A stretch of DNA of 64,000 bases from Rhodobacteraceae bacterium HTCC2150. GTDB taxonomy: Bacteria; Pseudomonadota; Alphaproteobacteria; Rhodobacterales; Rhodobacteraceae. Numbering within the stretch: position 1 is the stretch's first letter; every line of letters begins with the position of its first letter. A program made the position numbers and the translations under genes. The stretch lies in contig AAXZ01000002.1 in the NCBI GenBank assembly GCA_000169395.1, positions 558,001 through 622,000 of the forward strand, written 5' to 3'. Shown one piece after another: positions 37,591 through 46,990 of this stretch. The notes under the pieces are model-generated. The model had not been told where the DNA came from. It was given only the letters and a program-made list of their open reading frames with translations, and ran no database searches.

Positions 37591-38628
37591 ATGTTTTTTG
37601 GTTCAGATAATACAGGCCCAGCCCATCCTGCAATCATGCAAGCCGTTGTAGATGCAAACCAAAACTATGTGCCTTCTTATGGTGCCGATCCTTTGATGGC
37701 AGAGGTCACTGAAAAAATTCGAACAATATTTGAAGCCCCCGAGGCTGCGGTATACCTTGTCGCAACAGGTACTGCCGCTAACGCCCTTATACTCGGCACC
37801 TTAGCCAATCCTTGGGACAGCATTTATTGCCACCGCGTGGCCCACATCGAAGAAGATGAATGTGGCGCACCTGAGTTTTATTCAGGCGGTGCCAAAATGA
37901 CGCTGATCGATGGAAACGACGGAAAAATGTCGCCGGATGCATTAGCTAAATCCATCGCATTCAGCAGCGGCAAGGATGTACACCGATGCCAAGCTGGACC
38001 TGTCAGCCTGAGTAACGTCACCGAATTGGGAACGGTATATACGTTGGATGAGATACGTGCATTGACCGAGATTGCTAAAGCAAATGATCTGCCCGTTCAT
38101 TTAGACGGTGCACGTTTTGCTAATGCAATGGTTACCTTGGGTTGCTCGGCGGCTGAAATGACATGGAAATCCGGCATTGATGCTGTCAGTTTCGGTGGCA
38201 CCAAAAACGGCTGTTTAGGTGTAGAAGCTGTCATTTTCTTTGATCCAGCAAAAGCATGGGAATTTGAACTTCGTCGCAAGCGTGGCGCACATCTGTTTTC
38301 CAAGCACCGGTTTTTGTCTGCTCAAATGAACGCCTATTTGACCGACGATTTGTGGTTGGATTTGGCTCGTGCATCAAATGAAACAGGCCGTTACCTTTCC
38401 GAAGGCATGCGCAAATTTAATTCTGTTGAAATTTCACATTCTGTCGACGCCAATATGATCTTTGCGCGCATGCCACGCGAAACGCACCGCCGCGCCCAAG
38501 AAGGTGGCGCCGTTTATGGCATCAATGGGCCGCTGGACGGAGAAAACGACGAAATTCTAAGTTGTCGGTTGGTTTCTGACTGGTCAAATACTCAAGCAGC
38601 TTGTGACGCGCTGTTTAAATTGCTCTAA
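37591..38628 (+). CDS. ltaE: Low-specificity L-threonine aldolase
   Basis: This is a PLP enzyme cleaving threonine or allo-threonine to glycine and acetaldehyde, 345 aa. The N-terminus F-F-G-S-D-N-T-G-P-A-H-P is typical of the family. Asp in L-D-G-A-R-F-A-N contacts the PLP ring, and the Schiff-base lysine is in S-F-G-G-T-K-N-G. Length fits. It ends the maoC-ribF-ycgN-ltaE run; a convergent gene ends 5 bp later. Confidence 0.93.
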   Translation: MFFGSDNTGPAHPAIMQAVVDANQNYVPSYGADPLMAEVTEKIRTIFEAPEAAVYLVATGTAANALILGTLANPWDSIYCHRVAHIEEDECGAPEFYSGGAKMTLIDGNDGKMSPDALAKSIAFSSGKDVHRCQAGPVSLSNVTELGTVYTLDEIRALTEIAKANDLPVHLDGARFANAMVTLGCSAAEMTWKSGIDAVSFGGTKNGCLGVEAVIFFDPAKAWEFELRRKRGAHLFSKHRFLSAQMNAYLTDDLWLDLARASNETGRYLSEGMRKFNSVEISHSVDANMIFARMPRETHRRAQEGGAVYGINGPLDGENDEILSCRLVSDWSNTQAACDALFKLL

Positions 38629-38633
38629 CCTAA

Positions 38634-39116
38634 CTAGCGTTGGTGGCTGGCGCGCGAGGTGCCGTAGTATTTTTCAATGTCTTGGGCAAAATTTTGAACC
38701 TTTTGCTTAAAGCGGCGGTTCAGGTTGTTTTTGGCAAGACGTGCGGATTGCAAAATCAATCGGGCTGACAATGTGCGTGACTTTAGATTTACATCTACTT
38801 TTAGACGTGTGCGATTGGGTGAAAGTGCGATCAAATTAATTTCTAGTTCGACATCGACACCATCTGTATCAACCAATCCACAAACAACATGTGGTTCGTC
38901 AAATTCAAGGATCGTCGCCTTAAATGCTCGTTCTGTTCCGCGTAGATCAAACATCCCTTTCCACGTCATTCCAACGCCGTGGCACCTCAGATCATCGGTT
39001 CGCTGAATTTCCGCACCACGTCTTAGAGCCAAACGTTCGAAATTTTCAAAATCACTAACGGCACCGAATGTTTGTTCGATTGAGGCTTCGATGTCTTCAT
39101 TGTTCGTGAACTGCAT
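38634..39116 (-). CDS. SRPBCC family protein
   Basis: This is a 160-aa protein with the beta-strand and helix pattern of a START-like fold (V-S-D-F-E-N-F-E-R-L-A near the N-terminus; a long basic C-terminal helix with N-N-L-N-R-R-F-K-Q-K). No catalytic residues are recognisable, and the function is unknown. It lies 47 bp downstream of nudC on the same strand. Confidence 0.8.
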   Translation of the reverse strand: MQFTNNEDIEASIEQTFGAVSDFENFERLALRRGAEIQRTDDLRCHGVGMTWKGMFDLRGTERAFKATILEFDEPHVVCGLVDTDGVDVELEINLIALSPNRTRLKVDVNLKSRTLSARLILQSARLAKNNLNRRFKQKVQNFAQDIEKYYGTSRASHQR

Positions 39117-39163
39117 TTATATTGCTCGGCTTTTGGTCATGATTTGAGAGTTCCATTTACGAA

Positions 39164-40129
39164 CTAACCCAATCGGTCTGCAAGCCAATTTCGCAAAATA
39201 AAGTGGGCAATTGCCCCTTTTCTGGGTTTATTTATACGCGGATGTTGCCCTGCGAATACATCTGCCAGTTCTTCCCGACTAATCCAAATGGCATCATCGA
39301 GCTCATTTTCATCGATTGTGATCTCTTTGGTTTGCGCAATTCCTGCGCATGCAAACATCAATGAATTGGGAAATGGCCAAGGCTGACTAGCCAAATAATC
39401 AACCACACCAACGCGAATATTGGTTTCCTCAAACACTTCGCGCCGAACGGCAGTTTCAATGGATTCCCCCGGTTCAACAAATCCAGCAAGCATTGAATAC
39501 ATACCTTCAGGCCACCCATGAGAACGCCCCAAAAGGATATTATTGCCCTGCGTTATTAGCATAATGACAACTGGATCAGTGCGCGGGAAATGAAAACCAT
39601 TGCAAGCTGGGCAACTACGTTGCCAGCCTGCCATCGCCATGTCAGATTTTTTACCGCAAGTTGAACAAAACTGATGCGTTCGATGCCAGGCAAACAACGC
39701 AAGTGAAGTTGCCGCCAGTTCGGCATCAACAGGTGAAATTTCCGCCATAAGACCACGCAATTCAACAAACCGTTGATTTTGTGGAACCGCAGGATGTGCT
39801 TGTTCTGAAGGATCAAAAAAGACGGATTCATCTATGCCTTCTTGATTATCTGGTTCCCAGTTTGAAATATTAATCGCAAAATAAGGCACATCATTCCGCA
39901 AACCCAAGAAAATTTGGTCGGATTTTTGAATGAAGATGTCATGTTCCTTAGGTAATAAAACAAGCTGATCCCGCGCCTCAGCCTCGGCTAAGGGTTTGCC
40001 ACGCCAAATAGCTAGAAACTTCGCCTCTGGATGATTTTCTGCCGCCTCCAACTTCACGGGATCGCGTCTTATCGGTTCAGCACGATCAAAATTTCCTCCT
40101 GCAAAAGTTACATCGTCAGATATTCGCAT
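39164..40129 (-). CDS. nudC: NAD+ diphosphatase NudC
   Basis: This is a Nudix hydrolase that cleaves NADH and NAD caps on RNA to NMN and AMP. The 321-aa protein has an N-terminal NUDIX-like domain, a zinc ribbon (F-C-S-T-C-G-K, then R-S-C-P-A-C), and a Nudix box G-F-V-E-P-G-E-S-I-E with R-E-V-F-E-E-T. The NudC-specific downstream motif S-Q-P-W-P-F-P-N-S-L-M is present. It is divergent from the 5'-nucleotidase-like gene, with about 150 bp of AT-rich DNA between. Confidence 0.95.
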   Translation of the reverse strand: MRISDDVTFAGGNFDRAEPIRRDPVKLEAAENHPEAKFLAIWRGKPLAEAEARDQLVLLPKEHDIFIQKSDQIFLGLRNDVPYFAINISNWEPDNQEGIDESVFFDPSEQAHPAVPQNQRFVELRGLMAEISPVDAELAATSLALFAWHRTHQFCSTCGKKSDMAMAGWQRSCPACNGFHFPRTDPVVIMLITQGNNILLGRSHGWPEGMYSMLAGFVEPGESIETAVRREVFEETNIRVGVVDYLASQPWPFPNSLMFACAGIAQTKEITIDENELDDAIWISREELADVFAGQHPRINKPRKGAIAHFILRNWLADRLG

Positions 40130-40282
40130 TTTGTTTCACCCAAAAACTACTTCAGTTTGGGAACCATACCGAAAAATATTTAGGGACGAAAAGCGAATTT
40201 TCTTTCCCTTTGTCAAAAATGGGCACAAAATCAAACTTATTGAATAGCGAATTTTTATTTTCGATTTTTAGGGTTAGAATCC

Positions 40283-42154
40283 ATGGAAGATGACCATTGG
40301 CCGCTAAAGATATTGGCAACGACAGATTTACACATGTCTATTTGCGGTTTTGACTATATCGCAGAAAAACCTCGGGCCAATTTGGGGCTGATGAGTTTGG
40401 AAAAAATTATTAAGGAACAACGAGAGATCGCCCCTTCTATCTTATTAGACAACGGCGACAGTTTACAAAGTTCCCCACAGGGCGATTTCATTGCAACCCA
40501 ATTTAAAATCAATGGAGTTGCTAATAATCCAATGATAGAAGCCATGAATTTGTTGCAATATGATGCAGCATCAGTCGGTAATCATGAATTTGATTATGGG
40601 TTGGAATACTTAACTGAAGTGATTCCAACCGCCAATTTTCCATTCCTGTGCGCCAATATCCGCCCCATTAACGACCCGCAGCATCAGTGGCCAAAACCTA
40701 GCACCATGATCGAACGCGTTTTGATCAATCAATCAGGTGAGACCAAAACAGTGAAAATTGGTCTTATCGGTACGACCCCGCAAGAGTCGGTTGGTTGGAG
40801 TTGGAGTATTCTACAAGGGAATGCGACAGCTAAGGACATGGTCACGGCCGCAAAACGCGAAGCTGCGCATTTGACAGCGCAGGGTGCTGATTTGATTGTT
40901 TTAATGGCGCATTCAGGATTAGACGCAAATCCAAGAATGAAAAGTCACAAGGGCATGGTCGCTAAACTGGCAGAATTAACTGACATTGATGCAATTATTG
41001 CAGGGCATGACCATCAATTGCACCCGTCAGGTGCCGACCCTCTACTGACAACCAATATCGGTAACAATAACTTTGAAAGTGATGCAATTGCTCATAAACC
41101 CATCATGCAGCCGGGTTGTTTTGGTCAGTGTCTTGGTGTGATTGACCTAGAACTTGGAACAAAGGACGGAAAAATTTCATTGATTTCCGCACAATCTCAA
41201 TTGCTATTTCCAAATGCGCAAAACGATGAACAGGAAACTGACATACAGAACCTGCCGTCTTTGCAAAAAATGCACAACGACCTGTTGGCCCAAAACGCAC
41301 AAAAAATTGCGGAAACGAACACTGCCCTTATTACATATTTTGAGGGTGCTTTGGATTCATGTGCACTTGGCTTGATAACAAAATCGCAACACGAAGGCGC
41401 AACATCGTTAGTTAAAGGAACACAGTTTGAGGGTTTGCCTATTGTTTCTTGTGCATCACCTCAAAGGGTCGGATTTGGGGGGGATGCTTCGAAATACACA
41501 CATATCCCACCTGGGCCGATTTTCAGACGAGACCTTTCAAGCCTGTACCAATATCAAGACAGACTGCATGGAATTGTCATTACGAAATCGGAATTAATTG
41601 AGCATCTAGAATTGGTGGCCTCAATCTATTCTAGAATTTCCCCTGCCGTACATGATCAAGACCTTTTAGATCCTGCGTTCACCCTGCATTCGCACAATCG
41701 GTTTTCTGGCGTTGACTACATCCTCGATCCGACGAAACCCGCTCATTATGATGCTGATTATAAAATCATCGATAATAATGCATTTCGTGTTAGCCAATTA
41801 ACTTTGGATGGGCATGAAGTAGGCGACAACCAACGATTTTTGTTGGTAATGAACACTTTTCGCGCTGGGGGTGGAGGCAACATATTCAATTACAGCACCG
41901 CAGATTTTGTCTGCCAAAGTGAAAAAACAATCCAAGAAATGATAGTCGATCACCTTTCAGCACTAAACGAACCACTTTGTGCTTTTGAGCCCACTGCAAC
42001 GCTTGTGCATATTCCCGAAACAAGCGCCACGTTTAAAAGCAGCGCAAAAGCGGGGCCACTGGTTTCACACTACGGACGAAAAGACTTGGAATTTGTTAGA
42101 AATTTAGAAGATGGCTACGCATTATTTCGATATCGTTTTTGCCCACCCAAATAG
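40283..42154 (+). CDS. 5'-nucleotidase/2',3'-cyclic phosphodiesterase family protein, no signal peptide
   Basis: This is a 623-aa calcineurin-like metallophosphoesterase plus 5'-nucleotidase C-terminal domain, related to CpdB and UshA. Metal-site motifs are T-T-D-L-H at the N-terminus, D-N-G-D-S-L, G-N-H-E-F-D-Y, M-A-H-S-G and G-H-D-H-Q. The C-terminal domain includes Y-Q-Y-Q-D-R-L and F-R-A-G-G-G-G-N. Known relatives are exported to the periplasm, but this N-terminus (M-E-D-D-H-W-P-L-K-I) has no signal peptide, and an in-frame stop lies about 40 bp upstream. A cytoplasmic role or a loss of export is therefore likely. Confidence 0.88.
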   Translation: MEDDHWPLKILATTDLHMSICGFDYIAEKPRANLGLMSLEKIIKEQREIAPSILLDNGDSLQSSPQGDFIATQFKINGVANNPMIEAMNLLQYDAASVGNHEFDYGLEYLTEVIPTANFPFLCANIRPINDPQHQWPKPSTMIERVLINQSGETKTVKIGLIGTTPQESVGWSWSILQGNATAKDMVTAAKREAAHLTAQGADLIVLMAHSGLDANPRMKSHKGMVAKLAELTDIDAIIAGHDHQLHPSGADPLLTTNIGNNNFESDAIAHKPIMQPGCFGQCLGVIDLELGTKDGKISLISAQSQLLFPNAQNDEQETDIQNLPSLQKMHNDLLAQNAQKIAETNTALITYFEGALDSCALGLITKSQHEGATSLVKGTQFEGLPIVSCASPQRVGFGGDASKYTHIPPGPIFRRDLSSLYQYQDRLHGIVITKSELIEHLELVASIYSRISPAVHDQDLLDPAFTLHSHNRFSGVDYILDPTKPAHYDADYKIIDNNAFRVSQLTLDGHEVGDNQRFLLVMNTFRAGGGGNIFNYSTADFVCQSEKTIQEMIVDHLSALNEPLCAFEPTATLVHIPETSATFKSSAKAGPLVSHYGRKDLEFVRNLEDGYALFRYRFCPPK

Positions 42155-42191
42155 GCTTGAATTCTATCCCAAGGGTTTCTATATACCCGTT

Positions 42192-42284
42192 GAGAGGTTG
42201 GCTCGGGCAAACGCCTCGCCAACTCGGCCAGGTCCGGAAGGAAGCAACCGTAACGAGTACCGTTTGGGTCGTGTTCAGCCTCTC
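42192..42284 (+). ncRNA. ffs: Signal recognition particle RNA, small bacterial type
   Basis: The conserved apical domain GGTCCGGAAGGAAGCAACC is at 42231-42249, with the GGAA tetraloop and the asymmetric A-rich loop that bind Ffh. The ends pair: GAGAGGTTG at 42192-42200 with CAGCCTCTC at 42276-42284. Length is about 93 nt. The RNA joins Ffh in co-translational targeting of membrane proteins. Exact ends are estimated from pairing. In many alphaproteobacteria it lies near dnaX, as here. Confidence 0.95.
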
Positions 42285-42294
42285 ACCTTTTCCA

Positions 42295-42780
42295 CTACAG
42301 ATTAATGTTGCCCGCCCAATCCCTTTGGGCTTCTGTTTCAACCGCACAAGGCCGAATTGAACGTAGGCGTTTCAGTGCCCTCTCTGGATCTTCGCCGGTT
42401 TCGATCATGAGCCGTAACAATGCCATTCCAGACCGCCCACAACCGCCCCAACAATGAGCCAAAACGCGACCGCCGTTCATCAATATTTTGTGCGCATCGA
42501 AAGCGACAGTTTTCCAAGCTTTAGAGATATCATCGTCAGGTGCGCCAAAATCTTTGATGGGCAAGTGACGCCATTTTATATTAACCTTCGCCAAGCGCGC
42601 ACCAATATCCCCTGCCCCAACAACGTCTAATTCACGCTGTGTTGTCATGGTCAGAACCATATCAGCTTGCCAATGGTGAATTGCCTTTAGATCGCTCGCC
42701 AAATCGTTTCGGCCAGGCATTTGGCAAATACCAATACGCCCAGCCGATAGCTCCAAATCAAAAATCTGAAAATCACCCAT
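42295..42780 (-). CDS. Tyrosine/dual-specificity phosphatase-like protein
   Basis: This is a 161-aa cysteine phosphatase. The signature H-C-W-G-G-C-G-R-S-G gives the nucleophile Cys110 and Arg116 (C-x5-R). Asp77 in P-I-K-D-F-G is the likely general acid. I use the ATG at 42780; a GTG two codons earlier is possible. The start lies inside the end of the ankyrin gene (8-bp overlap), so the two are translationally coupled. No signal peptide. The target could be a phosphoprotein or another phosphoester, and I cannot tell which. Confidence 0.85.
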   Translation of the reverse strand: MGDFQIFDLELSAGRIGICQMPGRNDLASDLKAIHHWQADMVLTMTTQRELDVVGAGDIGARLAKVNIKWRHLPIKDFGAPDDDISKAWKTVAFDAHKILMNGGRVLAHCWGGCGRSGMALLRLMIETGEDPERALKRLRSIRPCAVETEAQRDWAGNINL

Positions 42781-44308
42781 CTTCACGCTCTATCACTTGG
42801 CCTGGTTTTTCTTCGGCCCAATCGCGCAAGAATGCTGACATATCTGCACGACCTGCAAAATCAATCACATCACGAGGCAATGCCACACCATGTTCCAACG
42901 CCAAACGCGCGCAGGCAATGTGATCTCGTGCTTCACGGTTTGGGCTGTTTTCACTGCCATGCATGATCGTGCTTAATAGTGTGCCACCATAACCATTTAC
43001 GTGCGATAGATCAGGACGCAGTTTTAGGAAATAGCCCATCATATCGGGCAATCCTTCCCACCCAGCTATTTGCACAGGCGTTATGCCCTGATTGTCTGGT
43101 CGATCCCATTCCATGCCCACCGCAATCAATCGTTTGATGTGCTCAAACGTATCAGGCAAATGCAAAATCGAACGCAAAATGTTGCGATATTCATCTGGTA
43201 ATTTTGACGGATCAACATAACGACCAGTTGTATCAATACCGTCTGCGGCATCTGCCAAGATTTGTTCCTGATCGTTCAGTTGTTGGTCAGCGCCGGCCTT
43301 AACCAACGCCTCTGCTGCAGCTGGATTGCGAAAGACTTTGGCCATTGCGAAAGGCGTAATTTTTTCATGGCGAAAATTGGGATCGGCACCGTGTTCCAGC
43401 AACAAGTCAACCATTCGGCGATCACACATCCGACGCGCCGCTTGATGTAGTGCAGGAATAACAAAAGGGTCCTCACCACCCACTTTTTCATGCTGAAATT
43501 CATTCGGATCAGCACCATGTTCTAACAACACTTCAACCATTTCGTAATTGTTGAAATCCAACGCGCGCAGTAATGCGTTTGTCCCTTTTGGTGTCGCCCC
43601 ATTTTCCAGCAACATCCTCAAACCATCCAAATGCCCCAACTCGGTTGAATGATAAAGCGATTCACCGTCGTTTGGATTTGCGCCATTATCCAGCAACCAT
43701 TGGCCCAAAGTCATATTATTTGCGTGCCCGATCGCACCATAAAGAGTGGACAGCTTCCCATCAGAGCCAGCAAAACCTTGATACGCATCATCTACGTCCG
43801 CGCCGTTTTTCAACAACAAGTCAGCAATCGCCATCATGTCAGCCCGTTTAGCCGCATGATTTTGAAAATATTTTGAATACGCCAAGTGCAAAATCGCACT
43901 GCGCGGGCCATATTGGCGTGTCGCTGCTGTTGGGTCTTGGGCCAATTTCGCGCGAATAGAATCCAAATCATAAAGCGCGCATTGCAATCCGAAATGACCA
44001 GCCGCCAAATCAGGTGTGTCAGCCATCAATTGATCCACTACCCAATTTTGCCCGTGATAAAGCGCAATTTTAAGACGGTCCTGTTTGGCATTGCGATCCA
44101 TTGCCATGCTTTCTGTGGCCAGCTTCATCTTGGGCCAGCTATCAAACCCGCCCTCAAGCGCAATCACATGAAGCGCACGGGCGTGGCTTAGCCCACCTTC
44201 ATCATTCAAGTGGTCGGTCACACGACGGATCGCGTCGTCCTCGCCCGAAGCAAAGGATTTGCGCAGTTTTTTGGCCGCACGACGGAATTTATGTATGGAA
44301 TTTGACAT
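42773..44308 (-). CDS. Ankyrin-repeat protein
   Basis: This is a 511-aa protein starting at the ATG at 44308, with GAGGA seven bases before it. Ankyrin units fill most of residues 100-350: L-L-L-K-N-G-A-D-V-D-D-A, L-L-D-N-G-A-N-P-N-D, L-L-E-N-G-A-T-P-K-G, L-L-E-H-G-A-D-P-N-E and L-L-E-H-G-A-D-P-N-F. Another set lies near 390-460. No signal peptide and no catalytic domain are seen. Repeats of this type bind proteins. It overlaps the phosphatase gene, suggesting that the two proteins work together. Confidence 0.88.
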   Translation of the reverse strand: MSNSIHKFRRAAKKLRKSFASGEDDAIRRVTDHLNDEGGLSHARALHVIALEGGFDSWPKMKLATESMAMDRNAKQDRLKIALYHGQNWVVDQLMADTPDLAAGHFGLQCALYDLDSIRAKLAQDPTAATRQYGPRSAILHLAYSKYFQNHAAKRADMMAIADLLLKNGADVDDAYQGFAGSDGKLSTLYGAIGHANNMTLGQWLLDNGANPNDGESLYHSTELGHLDGLRMLLENGATPKGTNALLRALDFNNYEMVEVLLEHGADPNEFQHEKVGGEDPFVIPALHQAARRMCDRRMVDLLLEHGADPNFRHEKITPFAMAKVFRNPAAAEALVKAGADQQLNDQEQILADAADGIDTTGRYVDPSKLPDEYRNILRSILHLPDTFEHIKRLIAVGMEWDRPDNQGITPVQIAGWEGLPDMMGYFLKLRPDLSHVNGYGGTLLSTIMHGSENSPNREARDHIACARLALEHGVALPRDVIDFAGRADMSAFLRDWAEEKPGQVIEREDG

Positions 44309-44559
44309 CAAGGTATCCTCAAATGTGCTCTGTGATCCGCTGCCTGAGCATGAGAAAACCGATATGGGTCTTCTGAGATATAAAGAGATGCAGCAACTGC
44401 TTTCCGCGGATCAGGATGCCGACTCTGACGGCCCAATCAAGATACGGCGTTAAAAATTAATTGCAAATCGATTTTCAGAAAGTACCAAAACTTGAACTGA
44501 TGGTGGACGGATCGACCATAGGTCATTAGGTTTCAAGGGTCAGCGAATCCGAGGGACCA

Positions 44560-46350
44560 ATGTCAGAAACCACAGAAGCCAAATATCAGGTCCTTGCGCG
44601 TAAATATCGCCCAGAAACCTTTGCCGATCTTGTTGGCCAAGATGCGATGGTACGCACATTAAAGAACGCGTTTGCAGCAGATCGAATTGCGCAAGCCTTT
44701 GTTTTAACTGGCATTCGTGGAACCGGTAAAACTTCAACCGCACGAATTATTGCTAAGGGATTGAATTGTATCGGTCCTGACGGAAACGGTGGGCCAACGA
44801 CAGAGCCCTGTGGTCAATGCGAACACTGCGTGGCGATTTCCGAAGGCCGGCACGTTGATATTATGGAAATGGATGCCGCCAGCCGCACAGGTGTCGGCGA
44901 TATTCGGGAAATCATCGAAAGCGTGCACTATCGCGCCGCCTCGGCTCGATACAAGATTTACATCATCGATGAGGTTCACATGTTGTCGAACAGCGCCTTC
45001 AATGCGTTGTTAAAAACCTTGGAAGAACCCCCTGAACACGTAAAATTTGTGTTTGCGACCACAGAAATTCGCAAAGTTCCTGTCACTGTTTTATCCCGTT
45101 GCCAACGATTTGATCTACGCCGGATCGAACCCGAAGTGATGATCAAAATGCTGCAAGGAAACGCCGCAAGCGAAAACGCAAATATCACCGACGATGCGCT
45201 TGCTTTGATCACGCGTGCGGCCGAAGGTTCTGCGCGTGATGCTCAATCGCTTTTGGATCAAGCAATTTCACACGGGGCGGGCGAAACCACTGCCGATCAA
45301 GTGCGTGCCATGCTTGGCTTGGCGGATCGTGGCCGTGTAATGGACATGTTTGAAATGATCATGCGTGGCGATGCTGCTGGTGCTTTGGCTGAACTATCTG
45401 CCCAGTATTCCGATGGTGCTGATCCACTGGCCGTATTGCGCGACTTGGCCGAAATTACCCATTGGGTTTCAGTGATCAAGATTACGCCAGATGCCGCCGA
45501 AGACCCGACCGTAGGGCCAGATGAGCGTGCCCGTGGGCAAGCCTTTGCTGCTGCCCTACCCATGCGTGCATTAACCCGAATGTGGCAAATGTTACTTGCT
45601 GGTTTAGAAGAAGTGTCAGCCGCGCCTAATGCGATGATGGCCAGTGAAATGGCCGTCATTCGATTGACCCATGTTTCTACATTGCCAAGTCCCGAAGAAC
45701 TCGTGCGAAGCTTGCGGGACAACCCGACGCCGCCACCAAATGGCGGCGGTGGATCCGGCGCAAACACATCTCAAACTGGCGGCGGTGCACCTGCCGGGGG
45801 AATATCGGGATCATCTGGCACAGTACACAGCCCCACGATGCAAGGCTCTTCAACGCCCATCACCGCACAAGGATCCGCGCAAGTCGCCCTTGTAAGTGAC
45901 AATGAACCCGCCTTGGCAAGGTTTCCACGATTTGAAGACGTGGTCGAACTGATCCGTCTTCATCGCGACGTCAAACTATTGGTCGAAGTTGAAACTGGTA
46001 TCCGATTGGCAAACTATAGCCCGGGTCGCATAGAGTTCGAGGCAAGCGAACACGCACCCGCCGATTTGGCGCAACGCTTGTCAGCACGTCTTCAGGCATG
46101 GACGGGCGTGCGTTGGGGTGTGACGTTGGTCAATGAGGGCGGTGCAAAAACCATCTCTGAATTGCGTGACGCCGACAAAATCGCGCTTGAAAACAAAGCA
46201 CGAGATCATGCAATGGTCAAAGCTGTATTGTTGGCTTTCCCCAAGGCCAAAATTGACAGCATTGTCAGTCAAAAAGAAATCGCTGCTATGGCTGAAATCG
46301 AAGCTCTGCCCGAGGTAGATGAGGAATGGGATCCTTTTGAAGAAGACTAA
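44560..46350 (+). CDS. dnaX: DNA polymerase III subunit gamma/tau
   Basis: This is the clamp-loader ATPase of the replisome, 596 aa. The AAA+ module has Walker A G-I-R-G-T-G-K-T-S-T (51-60), four zinc-binding cysteines (about 70-93, including C-G-Q-C-E-H-C) and Walker B I-I-D-E-V-H-M-L. A Gly/Ser/Thr-rich linker (about 385-435) leads to the C-terminal tau domain. The N-terminus Y-Q-V-L-A-R-K-Y-R-P-E-T-F is canonical. No A-rich slippery site for gamma production is apparent. Confidence 0.96.
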   Translation: MSETTEAKYQVLARKYRPETFADLVGQDAMVRTLKNAFAADRIAQAFVLTGIRGTGKTSTARIIAKGLNCIGPDGNGGPTTEPCGQCEHCVAISEGRHVDIMEMDAASRTGVGDIREIIESVHYRAASARYKIYIIDEVHMLSNSAFNALLKTLEEPPEHVKFVFATTEIRKVPVTVLSRCQRFDLRRIEPEVMIKMLQGNAASENANITDDALALITRAAEGSARDAQSLLDQAISHGAGETTADQVRAMLGLADRGRVMDMFEMIMRGDAAGALAELSAQYSDGADPLAVLRDLAEITHWVSVIKITPDAAEDPTVGPDERARGQAFAAALPMRALTRMWQMLLAGLEEVSAAPNAMMASEMAVIRLTHVSTLPSPEELVRSLRDNPTPPPNGGGGSGANTSQTGGGAPAGGISGSSGTVHSPTMQGSSTPITAQGSAQVALVSDNEPALARFPRFEDVVELIRLHRDVKLLVEVETGIRLANYSPGRIEFEASEHAPADLAQRLSARLQAWTGVRWGVTLVNEGGAKTISELRDADKIALENKARDHAMVKAVLLAFPKAKIDSIVSQKEIAAMAEIEALPEVDEEWDPFEED

Positions 46351-46433
46351 TACGGAACAAATTCGAATGATTTAGTACGAGTACGCCATTTTTTCGGCAC
46401 CAACATAATCAATTTGCAAAAAGGGAATTAACA

Positions 46434-46874
46434 ATGAATATCAAAAATATTGCAATTATTGCGTCTATCGCTATGGGATTAGGCACTACGGCAATGGCCG
46501 ATGGCAGCACGTTTGAAGTGGATTCAAGCCAAGGAAAAACATGTTGGGTTCACGCCTACACCAACAGCTCTGCAACGTGGACGATGATTGTCACTGATGG
46601 CGACACACCGATCGCTGAGTTTCAAGGAAGTGGCGTGGATTTCAACCCCATGCCAGCGGCAAAAGGTCTGGAACATTTTGTGGTTAAAGAAGGCATTCAT
46701 GTCGACTTTTCCTCCTCGACTGGTAAGGCAGATGTCCGCGCCGCAGCACACATGATCCCAGACGACAATGGCGGCCCCGCTGTATTTGGCACGGCATTTG
46801 GTGGCGAAGACGGATCGGATGATGATTGGCAAGACATCCTTGCTGTGTTCACATGCCTAAATAATGTAGGCTAA
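46434..46874 (+). CDS. Secreted hypothetical protein
   Basis: This is a 146-aa protein with a clear signal peptide (M-N-I-K-N-I-A-I-I-A-S-I-A-M-G-L...; cleavage after A-M-A). The mature part is acidic, with two cysteines (C-W-V-H-A and F-T-C-L-N) that could form a disulfide and a Gly/Asp-rich C-terminal region (F-G-G-E-D-G-S-D-D-D-W). It begins with a strong ribosome site (AAGGGA). I do not recognise a family. It lies between dnaX and ybaB, interrupting a cluster that is usually contiguous. Confidence 0.78.
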   Translation: MNIKNIAIIASIAMGLGTTAMADGSTFEVDSSQGKTCWVHAYTNSSATWTMIVTDGDTPIAEFQGSGVDFNPMPAAKGLEHFVVKEGIHVDFSSSTGKADVRAAAHMIPDDNGGPAVFGTAFGGEDGSDDDWQDILAVFTCLNNVG

Positions 46875-46990
46875 CACGAACACGCAAACCGCCCCTTCGA
46901 CCCAACTTTAATGCACGTCTTCCCGCTTGTAGCAGGCATAGGTTTTGGCTTAACCTATGCCAGATACACAGTGATTGCAGGAGCAAATAG

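Noticed and set aside
44259-44453. Short plus-strand frame between the ankyrin gene and dnaX
   Set aside because: It overlaps the ankyrin gene start, lacks a ribosome site at any of its start codons, and I know no homologue. A start at 44295 remains thinkable but unsupported.
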